Assembly: GCA_903861125.1 (NCBI GenBank)
Contig: CAIOTF010000017.1
Span: 186,001 to 250,000 of the forward strand
Length of the DNA: 64,000 nt
From: an uncultured Ignavibacteriota bacterium
GTDB lineage: Bacteria; Bacteroidota; Ignavibacteria; UBA10030; UBA8401
Direction of reading: 5' to 3'
Part shown: positions 46,743-55,072 of the stretch, one piece after another
Layout of the letters: each line of letters begins with the position of its first letter
Position numbering within the stretch: position 1 is the stretch's first letter
The notes under the pieces: generated by a model
What the model was told of the DNA's origin: nothing
Seen by the model: the letters and a program-made list of their open reading frames with translations, nothing else
The model's database searches: none
Made by a program: the position numbers and the translations under genes

Positions 46743-47532
46743 ATGGATTTGCGGATTAAAAATAAAATAGCACTCGTTACCGCTTCGAGCAAAGGACTCG
46801 GTAAAGCCGCAGCATTGTCGCTTGCAAACGAGGGAGTGCATTTAGCTATTTGTTCCAGAAATGAAAATTCCATCAATGCTGCTGCCGATGAGATACGGAA
46901 CGCGACAGGAGTTCGTGTATTGCCGATCGTTGCAGACGTTTCTCGGTCGGAAGAGATTGATAGAATTACGGATTCTGTATTGAATGTCTATGGAAGGATA
47001 GACATCCTTGTCAACAACGCCGGCGGCCCGCCGGCGAACGATCACATCACGGTCCGATGCGGAATGGGAAAAGGGTTTCAACCTAACATTGATGAGCATG
47101 CTGCGATTAACAAGAATTGTTCTTCCGCTGATGGAAAAACAATTATGGGGAAGAGTGATCTCGATTGTTTCTTTGGCCGCAAAACAACCTATTGACGATT
47201 TATTGATTTCATCCACTCTACGACCGGGGATTCTGGGACTTTCAAAGGTTCTTGCCAATCAATACGGCCGGTTTAATGTTACAGTTAATACCGTTTGTCC
47301 GGGATATATTCTGACACAGCGATTGGAGGAATTGAGTCGCTTACGTTCAGCAGAGAAAAACATTACTATTGAAAAATATCTTGCGGAAAGTGCTATGGAT
47401 ATCCCTCTGCAAAGATTAGGAAAGCCGGAAGAAGTTGGCGATGTAATCGCATTTCTTGCTTCCGGTCGCGCTTCCTATATCAATGGCGCCAATATTATGG
47501 TGGATGGTGGACAAGTGAAGGGTATATTTTAG
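46743..47532 (+). pseudogene. SDR-family oxidoreductase, split by a frameshift
   Basis: The N-terminal half in frame with ATG 46743 reads as a Rossmann SDR: VTASSKGLGKAAALSLANEG and DILVNNAGGPPANDHITV. From about 47053 this frame turns into nonsense and stops at 47195. The homologous continuation SDAEWEKGFNLTLMSMLRLT is found one base over and runs to 47532 with VISIVSLAAKQP, VNTVCPGYI and the C-terminal INGANIMVDGGQ. One extra base near 47053-47055 (GTCC) explains it. The usual catalytic YxxxK is replaced by SxxxR (ISSTLR), as in an FabG-like side branch. It is either a true frameshift mutation or an assembly error. Confidence 0.85.
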
Positions 47533-47561
47533 TGAACGTGTTACAGCTTGTCCTATAACAC

Positions 47562-48953
47562 TCATTTCTTAGACTTCAAAACTCTCATCCAATGAACGAT
47601 CTGTTTCTTCACCTCATTTGGTGCAGTACTCCCCGATGATTTCTTGTGTTCGATGGATGTTTGCGGATCGAGCAGTTCGAATACATCTTCAGAGAACTTG
47701 TGTGAAAACAGATGCAGATCTTTCAATTTCAATTGTGAAAGAGATGTTTGATGTTCTATGCAGTAGCCTACAATCTTTCCCGTTATCGAATGTGCTTCGC
47801 GGAACGGCACACCCTGCTGGACCAGATAGTCAGCGATTTCCGTTGCAGTGAGAAAATCGTTCTTCAACTCCTCTTCAAACCGCAGTTTGTCAAATTTGGT
47901 GTGAATAAATACATGCGTTAAGATGTAGACGCATTCACGTGTCGTATTGACGGCATCGAACAGAGGCTGTTTATCTTCCTGCATATCCCGGTTGTAGGCA
48001 AGGGGAAGACCTTTCATTAATGTCAGAATGTTCATTAGATCACCGTAAACCCGGCCGACTTTTCCGCGTGTCAATTCAGCCATGTCCGGATTTTTCTTCT
48101 GTGGCATGATGCTGCTGCCGGTTGTATACGCGTCATCAATTTTCGCAAAATTGAACTCCTGCGAAGTCCATAGCACAATTTCTTCAGACATTCTGCTGAG
48201 ATGCATCATAATTCCGCTGCAGACGGAAACAAATTCAATGATATAATCGCGGTCTGAAACGGCATCGATACTATTCTCAAGAACACCGTCAAATCCTAAT
48301 TTCTTTGCAACGAGCGATCTGTCAATCGGGAACGAGGTACCGGCCATAGCAGCTGCGCCAAGCGGCAAACGGTTCACTCTTTTATTGCAATCAGTCAGGC
48401 GTTCATAATCACGTTCCAGCATTGAAACATACGCAAGAAGATGGTGCGACAGGAAGATCGGCTGAGCCCGTTGAAGGTGTGTGTAACCCGGCATGATCGT
48501 TCCGAAATATTTCTCGGATTTGTACAATAGAACGCGTTGAAAATGCGCAATGAGTTTTTTTAATTCAGCGATTGCAGTACGCAGGTACAGCCGTTCGTCA
48601 AGTGCCACCTGGTCGTTGCGGCTCCGTCCCGTATGGAGTTTCCCGCCCATTGGTCCGATCTTTTGGATAAGTCGCTGCTCGATCGCCATATGAATATCCT
48701 CTTTTTCCCAGGAGAGCGAGAGTTTCCCGGATTCAATTTCTGCAAGGATCTCTTTCAATGCCCTGCGGATGCGGCGTGATTCTTCTCCCGGAATGATCTT
48801 ACAGGCAGCGAGCATCTCAACGTGTGCGATGCTTCCTTGAATGTCTTCAAAATAGAGAGTTTTATCGAAATCGATGGATGAAGAAAATCGTAATGCAGAT
48901 TCTGATAAGGCAGTTTTGAATCGTCCGCCCCATAGGGATTTAGTCTGTGCCAT
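47562..48953 (-). CDS. argH: Argininosuccinate lyase
   Basis: Start ATG 48953 is preceded by GGAG; 463 residues. It splits argininosuccinate to arginine and fumarate, the last step of arginine synthesis. It has the LWGGRF start, HTGRSRNDQVALDERLYLR, TPGYTHLQ-like sequence MPGYTHLQRAQPIFLSHHLL, and the fumarase/lyase signature GSSIMPQKKNPD. The C-terminal domain (SITGKIVGYCIEHQTSLSQL) is complete. It stands alone on the minus strand, converging on the SDR gene and separated by a terminator from the ribosomal genes. No other arg gene is in the window. Confidence 0.96.
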   Translation of the reverse strand: MAQTKSLWGGRFKTALSESALRFSSSIDFDKTLYFEDIQGSIAHVEMLAACKIIPGEESRRIRRALKEILAEIESGKLSLSWEKEDIHMAIEQRLIQKIGPMGGKLHTGRSRNDQVALDERLYLRTAIAELKKLIAHFQRVLLYKSEKYFGTIMPGYTHLQRAQPIFLSHHLLAYVSMLERDYERLTDCNKRVNRLPLGAAAMAGTSFPIDRSLVAKKLGFDGVLENSIDAVSDRDYIIEFVSVCSGIMMHLSRMSEEIVLWTSQEFNFAKIDDAYTTGSSIMPQKKNPDMAELTRGKVGRVYGDLMNILTLMKGLPLAYNRDMQEDKQPLFDAVNTTRECVYILTHVFIHTKFDKLRFEEELKNDFLTATEIADYLVQQGVPFREAHSITGKIVGYCIEHQTSLSQLKLKDLHLFSHKFSEDVFELLDPQTSIEHKKSSGSTAPNEVKKQIVHWMRVLKSKK

Positions 48954-49023
48954 AAGGTGCTCCAAAAATAGTATTGATCGGAAGATCTGAATAGTTATTC
49001 TGCCGACAGGAATGATAGAATAT

Positions 49024-49056
49024 ACAAAAAAAAACCTGACTGTAGCAGTCAGGTTT
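49024..49056 (-). terminator. Rho-independent terminator of the ribosomal-protein operon
   Basis: On the minus strand: an 11-pair stem (49032-49042 with 49046-49056), 3-base loop, then a run of eight or more Ts. It follows rplI and separates that operon from argH. Confidence 0.9.
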
Positions 49057-49102
49057 CATTACTTTTCAAATGCCTAATTTAAAAATTGAGACATCAAATC
49101 TG

Positions 49103-49546
49103 TTACTCTCTCACAACCCACACCTTCACTTTTGCGGCAACCTTTGAATGTAATTTCACCGGTACCTCGAAAATGCCGAGTGTTTTGATTGGTTCTTCCA
49201 ATTCGATGATGCGCTTATCTATTGTATAACCTTTTTCATTGAGCGAATCAGCGATCATTTGCGATGTTACAGCGCCGAAGAGTTTATCGTCTTCGCCGAC
49301 TTTCATCGTAATGGTCAATGAAACACTGCCCAACTGTGCCGCGAGTTTTTCGGAATCCTGAACGACCTTTTCTTCTTTGCGGGCAAGTTGTTTCTTTTCC
49401 TGCTCGAGTGCCTTCAGGTTACCGTCGGTAGCACGGAAAGCAATACTTCTTGGAATCAGATAGTTGCGTGCGAAACCGTCTTTCACAACAACAACATCTC
49501 CGATGCTTCCGAGTTTGTTATAATTTTGACGTAAAATGACTTTCAT
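49103..49546 (-). CDS. rplI: Ribosomal protein bL9
   Basis: A 147-residue L9. The N-terminal domain carries the family signature (GSIGDVVVVKDGFARNYLIP), a long connecting helix follows (LKALEQEKKQLARKEEK), and the C-terminal domain has DKLFGAVTSQMIADSL. It binds 23S rRNA near the L1 stalk. Last gene of the prs-rplY-pth-rpsF-rpsR-rplI group. Confidence 0.97.
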   Translation of the reverse strand: MKVILRQNYNKLGSIGDVVVVKDGFARNYLIPRSIAFRATDGNLKALEQEKKQLARKEEKVVQDSEKLAAQLGSVSLTITMKVGEDDKLFGAVTSQMIADSLNEKGYTIDKRIIELEEPIKTLGIFEVPVKLHSKVAAKVKVWVVRE

Positions 49547-49565
49547 ATGATCAGACCTCTTTCAA

Positions 49566-49886
49566 TTACTTAATGGCTTCAGATGTGAAGGGAAGAAGCG
49601 CAATATGACGAGCGCGTTTGATTGCCTGTACAAGTTGGCGTTGATATTTTGCACTGGTGCCGGTGATGCGTTTTGGAATGATCTTACCCTGTTCATTGAT
49701 GAATTTACGAAGCAATTTTTCATCTTTGTAGTCGATGTAGATCGTCCCGGCAGCCGTAAAACGGCATGTACGTTTTTTCTTCTGGACATCTTTTTTAGCA
49801 TCTCTGCGGTTGTCGCCGCGATTTCCATCTTTGCGGAATCCGCCGCCGTCTCGTCTGTTATTGTCGAATGATGATTCTCTTCTCAT
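49566..49886 (-). CDS. rpsR: Ribosomal protein bS18 with long basic N-terminus
   Basis: A 106-residue S18, about 30 residues longer than the E. coli protein. The extra N-terminal ~35 residues are a charged, Gly/Arg/Asp-rich tail ([20 protein letters not shown]), probably disordered and RNA-binding. The conserved core has [40 protein letters not shown] and ARHIALLPF. The start ATG overlaps the rpsF stop (ATGA). S18 and S6 bind each other on the 30S platform. Confidence 0.96.
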   Translation of the reverse strand: MRRESSFDNNRRDGGGFRKDGNRGDNRRDAKKDVQKKKRTCRFTAAGTIYIDYKDEKLLRKFINEQGKIIPKRITGTSAKYQRQLVQAIKRARHIALLPFTSEAIK

Positions 49887-50293
49887 ACGATCGCTCCTTT
49901 GCTTGCTTCTTTTGCTGCTTCTTTCGCAGCGTCTTCGGCGACAACTTGTTCGCTGATCGGTGTTTTCTGACCGATTTCTTTTGCTTTTAATGCTTTCTTA
50001 TTCAATTCTACGGTCAGGAAGCGGATGATATTTTCATTCAGAAGATACAGCCGTTCCAATTTTGCGATGATGTCTCCCGGTGCTTTGAATTCATAGAGAC
50101 AATAGAAGCCATTATTTTTCTTTTTAATGGCATAGGCAAGACGTCGTCGGCCCCATTTTTCGAGTGCACGCATTTCGCCGTTATTCTTTGTGATGAAGTC
50201 TTTTACCTTCTCAATTTCGGTCTCGATCTGTGCATCTTCGAGCGCCGCATTGATGATGATAATAGATTCATAGATCCTTGTTTGGTATTGCAT
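49883..50293 (-). CDS. rpsF: Ribosomal protein bS6
   Basis: The ATG at 50293 lies six bases after AAAGGAGG and is preferred to 50299 and to longer frames; 136 residues. The S6 fold is shown by [40 protein letters not shown] and [13 protein letters not shown]. The C-terminal tail is rich in Ala, Glu and Lys. In many bacteria ssb lies between rpsF and rpsR; here the two overlap directly. Confidence 0.96.
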   Translation of the reverse strand: MQYQTRIYESIIIINAALEDAQIETEIEKVKDFITKNNGEMRALEKWGRRRLAYAIKKKNNGFYCLYEFKAPGDIIAKLERLYLLNENIIRFLTVELNKKALKAKEIGQKTPISEQVVAEDAAKEAAKEASKGAIV

Positions 50294-50378
50294 TAACATC
50301 CTCCTTTGGACATGTGACCCCATCTCGTTCTAACAATAGTGGATGGAGTAGGTTGTTGTCTCAGTTTTTTTGAAAAAC

Positions 50379-50981
50379 TTATTCCGCACCTGCGGAATTG
50401 AAAAAATTTCTGTTATACTGACTCATTGTTGTCTGAATATCCGTTTGCAACCAGTGTGCACATGCTTCATGAATGTGCTGGAACAAACGGGGTAGAAGTT
50501 TCTGTTCTGCATCAGTGAACGACGAAAGCACAAAATCAGCCATCAACTCATGTGTATGCTCATCCGGCAGTGCTGTGCCGCCGACCCCAATCCTTAATCG
50601 CGGAACCAGGTCGCTTTGCAGATGATAGATGACTGATGACATTCCATTATGCCCTCCGTCACTTCCTTTTGGTCTCATCCTGAGTGTTCCGAACGGGAGT
50701 TGAAAATCATCGTATACAACCAAAAAATCGTCGAAAGTGATTGCATATTTTTGATGAATCTCCCGGACTGCCTCGCCGCTGTTATTCATATACGTCTGAG
50801 GCATCAGAAGCATCAAAGGCATATCGCCAATCAGCGTTTGATAGCATTCGTACAATTCAGTGCTTTCAAAATGCCGCGCACCAAATTTGGCAATCAAAAA
50901 TTCAATGGAGAGGAATCCGATATTGTGCCGTGTGACCCGATACCGGCTTCCTGGATTTCCTAAACCAACGATGCATTTCAT
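50379..50981 (-). CDS. pth: Peptidyl-tRNA hydrolase
   Basis: A 200-residue Pth that recycles peptidyl-tRNA dropped from stalled ribosomes. It has MKCIVGLGNPGSRYRVTRHN with the catalytic His, the TYMNNSGEAV motif, VVYDDFQLPFGTLRMRPKGS and DGGHNGMSSV. It lies between rplY and rpsF in the same direction, the order known from many bacteria. Confidence 0.97.
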   Translation of the reverse strand: MKCIVGLGNPGSRYRVTRHNIGFLSIEFLIAKFGARHFESTELYECYQTLIGDMPLMLLMPQTYMNNSGEAVREIHQKYAITFDDFLVVYDDFQLPFGTLRMRPKGSDGGHNGMSSVIYHLQSDLVPRLRIGVGGTALPDEHTHELMADFVLSSFTDAEQKLLPRLFQHIHEACAHWLQTDIQTTMSQYNRNFFNSAGAE

Positions 50982-51034
50982 GATCTACAGCCTCGTAGAA
51001 GAGAAACTTTTTTATCAAAGAACACTTTAGCGAA

Positions 51035-51721
51035 CTATTTCTTTGCCGGAGCTGCCGGGGCGTCGCCTTCAGCCGGTTTCTTTCCTTTTGCGATAACTTC
51101 AGGTTCGGCTGTTGTTGCTGCCGTTGCTGCTGCCGCATCCGTTGCCACTGCTGTTGCTGGCGTTTCTTCTTTAATGATCGTCGGAGGCACTACGGCTACA
51201 ACTGCTGCTGATTCATTATCGAGTACTTTCACATTCTCAATTTTGATATCTCGGATGTGAATGGAATCGTTCATTCCAAGATCCGATACATCGAGTTCAA
51301 TATGCTCGGGAATAAATCTCGGCAGACACGACACACGCACTTTGTGCATGATGAACTGAAGTGTTCCGCCATCTTTCACACCCTTGGGGCTACCCGTCAG
51401 CACAACAGGAACCTGAACGGTCAGCTGTTCGTTCTCTTTTACTCCCTGAAGATCGAAATGGACCGGACGATCTGTGATCGGATCGAACTGAACATCACGA
51501 AGGATACAAGTTTTCGTAACGCCATTATCAAGCTTAAGATTGATAAGATGTGTGTTGGTTGTATAGATCAACGGTTTCATTGCGATCGGTGTCGCTGTGA
51601 TGTTGATATTTTCTTCACCGCGTGAATAGTACACGCCCGGTATCATATCTGCATAGATAAGGCGATGTGCCCCTTTACCGATCTCTGTGCGCATAACTGC
51701 ATTCAATACTATTTCTGACAT
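51035..51721 (-). CDS. rplY: Ribosomal protein bL25, long CTC form
   Basis: A 228-residue protein of the Ctc type: L25 domain (~1-95, LNAVMRTEIGKGAHRLI, HLINLKLDNG, LRDVQFDPITDRPVHFDL) plus the C-terminal TL5-like domain (~100-190, PVVLTGSPKGVKDGGTLQF, IELDVSDLGMNDSIHI) and an Ala/Glu/Lys/Pro tail. It binds 5S rRNA. AAGGAG precedes the start. It lies between prs and pth. Confidence 0.95.
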   Translation of the reverse strand: MSEIVLNAVMRTEIGKGAHRLIYADMIPGVYYSRGEENINITATPIAMKPLIYTTNTHLINLKLDNGVTKTCILRDVQFDPITDRPVHFDLQGVKENEQLTVQVPVVLTGSPKGVKDGGTLQFIMHKVRVSCLPRFIPEHIELDVSDLGMNDSIHIRDIKIENVKVLDNESAAVVAVVPPTIIKEETPATAVATDAAAATAATTAEPEVIAKGKKPAEGDAPAAPAKK

Positions 51722-51754
51722 TTTGCTTCTCCTTACGTAAAAACAATAAATTAA

Positions 51755-52708
51755 TTAATTATCCAAACTTTTGTCTTTGTCAACATCAAACAAAGAACTT
51801 ATCGATTTATTATGGAAGCAGCGTTCGATAGCTTCAGCGAACACCTGTGAAACCGACATCACTTCGATCTTCGGTGATTCGATGCTTAACGGTATCGTAT
51901 CACACACAATAATCTTTTCAACCTCACTTGCATTGATTCTCTCCAATGCTTTTCCTGAGAGAAGAGGATGAGTACAGGCACCATATACAGATTTTGCGCC
52001 AGCCTTCTTCAATTCAGAAACTGCGTTCGTGAATGTTCCCGCTGTATCGATCAAATCATCCACTATCAGAACATTTCTGCCTTTTACATCGCCCACAATA
52101 TTCATTACTTCAACAACATTCGGTGCAGGACGCCGTTTATCAATTAACACAAGATCCGCTTCCAGCCGTTTTGCATACGCCCGTGCCATTTTGATCCCGC
52201 CGACATCTGGCGAGACAACCGTCAAATTCGGAATCTTTTGTCTTCGTAAGTGTTCAACAAAGACCACTGACGAATACAAATGATCTACAGGAATGTCGAA
52301 AAATCCCTGTATCTGTGGCGCGTGAAGATCCATGCAGATCACGCGGTCGGCACCAGACGTAGTGATAAGGTTTGCCACAAGTTTTGATGTGATCGCTACC
52401 CTGGGCTGATCTTTTCTGTCCTGCCGTGCATACCCAAAATAGGGGATCACGACATTCACTTTCCTTGCTGATGCACGCTTCGCCGCATCCACGGTGATCA
52501 GCAATTCCAAAAGATTATCGGCCGGTGGAACCGTTGTTTGTATGATAAAAACATCGGCACCGCGAACATTGTCAATGAACTTTACCCAAATTTCACCATC
52601 GCTGAAATTTTGAATTTCCAATTTGCCGAGAGGCTCACCAAGATGATGAGCGATCTTTTCAGCTAGCAGGCGATTCGCACGCCCGGAGAACAATTTCAGT
52701 TGCGGCAT
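51755..52708 (-). CDS. prs: Ribose-phosphate pyrophosphokinase
   Basis: A 317-residue PRPP synthetase that makes phosphoribosyl pyrophosphate from ribose-5-phosphate and ATP. Seen: KLFSGRANRLLAEKIAHHLG, the flexible loop IPYFGYARQDRK, CMDLHAPQIQGFFDIPVDHL, VVSPDVGGIKMARAYAKRL and the PRPP loop VLIVDDLIDTAGT. It is the first gene of the minus-strand operon and is divergent from the alpha/beta hydrolase gene. Confidence 0.97.
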   Translation of the reverse strand: MPQLKLFSGRANRLLAEKIAHHLGEPLGKLEIQNFSDGEIWVKFIDNVRGADVFIIQTTVPPADNLLELLITVDAAKRASARKVNVVIPYFGYARQDRKDQPRVAITSKLVANLITTSGADRVICMDLHAPQIQGFFDIPVDHLYSSVVFVEHLRRQKIPNLTVVSPDVGGIKMARAYAKRLEADLVLIDKRRPAPNVVEVMNIVGDVKGRNVLIVDDLIDTAGTFTNAVSELKKAGAKSVYGACTHPLLSGKALERINASEVEKIIVCDTIPLSIESPKIEVMSVSQVFAEAIERCFHNKSISSLFDVDKDKSLDN

Positions 52709-52818
52709 AAATATGGGATGCTTTAACGTTGGTTAAAGTGTATTTTAGTTAACAAAAATAACAAAATTACTTGAGATAGTCAACGATAGTTCATAGTAAA
52801 CTTGAACGGTGAACTGTA

Positions 52819-52847
52819 TTGACATTGCAGGGCTGATTGGGTATTTT
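52819..52847 (+). promoter_or_regulatory. Candidate sigma70-like promoter of the hydrolase gene
   Basis: TTGACA at 52819-52824 and TATTTT at 52842-52847 with a 17-base spacer. The predicted start of RNA is about 4-6 bases before ATG 52858, which has no ribosome site, so the mRNA may be almost leaderless. It also argues against the TTG at 52837 as start. Confidence 0.5.
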
Positions 52848-52857
52848 ATCACGTTTT

Positions 52858-53730
52858 ATGGCTGATATCTTCGAGAAACGATTTGCTATTCCAACTCCAT
52901 CCGGTGCCCCATTGCGAGGTGATATACGCTGGGACACTGAATTGGAAGGATCAGGCAGGAAAAAACTACCGGTCATCATTGTTTGTCATGGTTTTAAGGC
53001 TTTCAAGGATTGGGGTCCGTTTCCGTCAATAGGAAAATATTTTGCCAGTCAGGGATTTATTTCGATCGTGCTGAATTTTTCGCACAACGGGATCGGTGAA
53101 GAACCGAGGAAATTTGTTGAACACGAAAAATTTTCCAAGAACACGATCTCACTTGAAATTGAAGATATTAAAACATTACTGAACGAGATAGATGGCACAG
53201 GCTTCGGGATATCATGTATCGATAAGTCATCTGTCTCTATCGTAGGACATTCACGGGGTGGTGCCGTTTCTTTAATTGCGGCAAAAGAAGATAAACGGTT
53301 ACAGGCAGTTGCAGTTTGGTCCACGATCGATCATTTTAACCGGTACACGGAAGAGCAGAGGAGACGATGGCGGGAGAAGGGTTCTGTACAGCTGCATTCT
53401 GTGAGCAGCAGGAAATTATTCAGTCTTACGACGGCGCTTTTGGATGATGTAGAAAATAATGCTGAGCGGCTGAACATCGTAAAAGCAGTTGAAGAATTAC
53501 GGAAACCGTTATTGATCGTTCACGGTACGGCTGATATACCTGCAAAGTTCGAAGAAGCAGAGCGGTTATATGATGCCGCAGATAAGCAGCTGACAAAATT
53601 TGTGAGGCTGGAGGGTGCCGGACATATGTATGGAGCAAAGCATCCGTACAAAGAAGAAAGCCAGACGATGAATCACGTTCTGGATATTACATCGAAATGG
53701 TTACATAATCAATTATTCAGGGAGGTTTAA
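52858..53730 (+). CDS. Alpha/beta hydrolase
   Basis: A 290-residue hydrolase with start at ATG 52858. The oxyanion region is VIIVCHGFKAFKDWG, the nucleophile Ser sits in VGHSRGGAVS, an Asp near LLIVHGTADI and the catalytic His in EGAGHMYGAK complete the triad. It resembles the dienelactone hydrolase/prolyl-oligopeptidase type of esterase, substrate unknown. No signal peptide. The bioY start overlaps its stop (TAATGG), so both are on one transcript. Confidence 0.88.
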   Translation: MADIFEKRFAIPTPSGAPLRGDIRWDTELEGSGRKKLPVIIVCHGFKAFKDWGPFPSIGKYFASQGFISIVLNFSHNGIGEEPRKFVEHEKFSKNTISLEIEDIKTLLNEIDGTGFGISCIDKSSVSIVGHSRGGAVSLIAAKEDKRLQAVAVWSTIDHFNRYTEEQRRRWREKGSVQLHSVSSRKLFSLTTALLDDVENNAERLNIVKAVEELRKPLLIVHGTADIPAKFEEAERLYDAADKQLTKFVRLEGAGHMYGAKHPYKEESQTMNHVLDITSKWLHNQLFREV

Positions 53731-54308
53731 TGGAAGTACTTCGAACAAAGATCGTTACCGGTTCTTTACTTACACAATCATCAGCAGCGGCGCAGGCGGG
53801 ATGGATATCATTATTTGCAGTGTGCACGGCGCTCGGTGCGCAAATAGAAATTCCTCATCAGCCGATACCGTTCACGCTACAAACATTTTTTGTACTGCTG
53901 TCAGGTGCATTTCTCGGTGCGCGAAACGGTTTTATTGCACAACTGCTCTACGTTGCGGCCGGGGCGATCGGTCTTCCAGTCTTTTCAGGTGCTTCTTTCG
54001 GTTTGGTGAGATTGTTCGGATTGACAGGAGGATATCTGATGGGATTCCCGCTTGCTGCGGCTATGATCGGTTATCTTGTCACAGTTCGTAACGGGTACTT
54101 GTGGACAATGTTCTCGATGTTCCTGGGTTTGTGCGTTATTTTCATCATGGGTTCAGCCTATTTGAATTTTGTTGCACTTCACGATGTTCAGCAATCAATC
54201 ATGAGCGGTTTTCTGATCTTCTCATGGTGGGATATTGTGAAATTGTCGGCAGCGGCGGCGATCTATGCTGAATTTTCAAAACGGTATAAAAAGCTTCCTA
54301 TAAAATGA
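53730..54308 (+). CDS. bioY: Biotin transporter BioY
   Basis: A 192-residue membrane protein with six predicted helices and the BioY features GAQIEIPHQPIPFTLQTFFV, LLSGAFLGARNGFIAQLLYV, AGAIGLPVFSG and GGYLMGFPLAA. BioY is the substrate-binding (S) component of a biotin ECF transporter and can take up biotin alone. No EcfA/EcfT genes are near. Coupled to the hydrolase by a one-base overlap; a strong terminator follows. Confidence 0.95.
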   Translation: MEVLRTKIVTGSLLTQSSAAAQAGWISLFAVCTALGAQIEIPHQPIPFTLQTFFVLLSGAFLGARNGFIAQLLYVAAGAIGLPVFSGASFGLVRLFGLTGGYLMGFPLAAAMIGYLVTVRNGYLWTMFSMFLGLCVIFIMGSAYLNFVALHDVQQSIMSGFLIFSWWDIVKLSAAAAIYAEFSKRYKKLPIK

Positions 54309-54324
54309 TCTTTCGATTCATAGA

Positions 54325-54360
54325 ATAAAAAAATCCTCTCTTGCGAGAGGATTTTTTTTT
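54325..54360. terminator. Bidirectional terminator
   Basis: A run of As, a nine-pair stem AATCCTCTC/GAGAGGATT (54333-54341 with 54346-54354) and a run of Ts. It serves bioY on the plus strand and the exonuclease gene on the minus strand. Confidence 0.9.
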
Positions 54361-54400
54361 GTCCATGATGCGAAAAATGGGATTGATACGAATTACATCC

Positions 54401-55072
54401 TCAATGAATATTAATAAAATTCTTCCATCTTTTGTGTAACTCAGTTGTGGCCAGGACATCTCCGAAACAGTATTCGGCAATATCACGGAATCGTTTCTCT
54501 TCAAAAAGTTTCCGCATATCCAAACCGGTGATCCCCTTAGCTTTCGGACTTTCGATCCCGAATGATTTGCAATAGAAATCAAGACTGAACCGGCGCGTTA
54601 CCTGGTAGAAGGTGAGTTGTTCAAGAAGGTCGCAGTGAATTTCTGAGTCATACCGATAGGGCATAAGGTTTCGGGTTGTCTGTACGCCGAGTTTGGCGGA
54701 ACGAAGCATCAGGAAGGGACAATCAAATCCTCTTCCATTAAACGTGATGAACTGATCGTATTTTGGAATGATTTTCCAAAAATGTTCCAGAATTTGTTCT
54801 TCAGAGGCGGATATAAAATGACAACGCTGGTCCTCAGAAACATACTCGTCGTTCGTTTCCGATTGGAAAAACACTTTTCCTTTTTGCGTGTCCGGATTAT
54901 AGAGGGCAAGGCAGAGTATTTGTGCGGTCAACGCATGCAGGTTAAGATTTTTCTTAACGTCCTCAATTTTTTCTTCGCTATCGGCAAATCGCAGCAAATA
55001 TGTCTGCGTTTCGTTGTCGAACGATTCGATCGGAAATCCTAACGTTTCGATATCAAAAATTATTCTGCTCAT
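54401..55072 (-). CDS. Predicted 3'-5' exonuclease (PolB-like, DnaQ fold)
   Basis: A 223-residue protein with RNase H-like exonuclease motifs: IIFDIETLGFP (Exo I, Asp and Glu), FITFNGRGFDCPFLMLR (Exo II) and YCFGDVLATTELHKRW (Exo III Asp). This matches the predicted PolB-like 3'-5' exonuclease family (DNA_pol_B_exo2). It would degrade single-stranded or mismatched DNA ends; no polymerase domain is attached. It overlaps the AI-2E family gene by four bases and is the last gene of the recA group, which fits a repair role. Confidence 0.85.
   Translation of the reverse strand: MSRIIFDIETLGFPIESFDNETQTYLLRFADSEEKIEDVKKNLNLHALTAQILCLALYNPDTQKGKVFFQSETNDEYVSEDQRCHFISASEEQILEHFWKIIPKYDQFITFNGRGFDCPFLMLRSAKLGVQTTRNLMPYRYDSEIHCDLLEQLTFYQVTRRFSLDFYCKSFGIESPKAKGITGLDMRKLFEEKRFRDIAEYCFGDVLATTELHKRWKNFINIH

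Noticed and set aside
53801-54091. 96-codon frame inside bioY in another phase
   Set aside because: Rich in Cys and Arg, lies inside the conserved bioY frame and has no motif.
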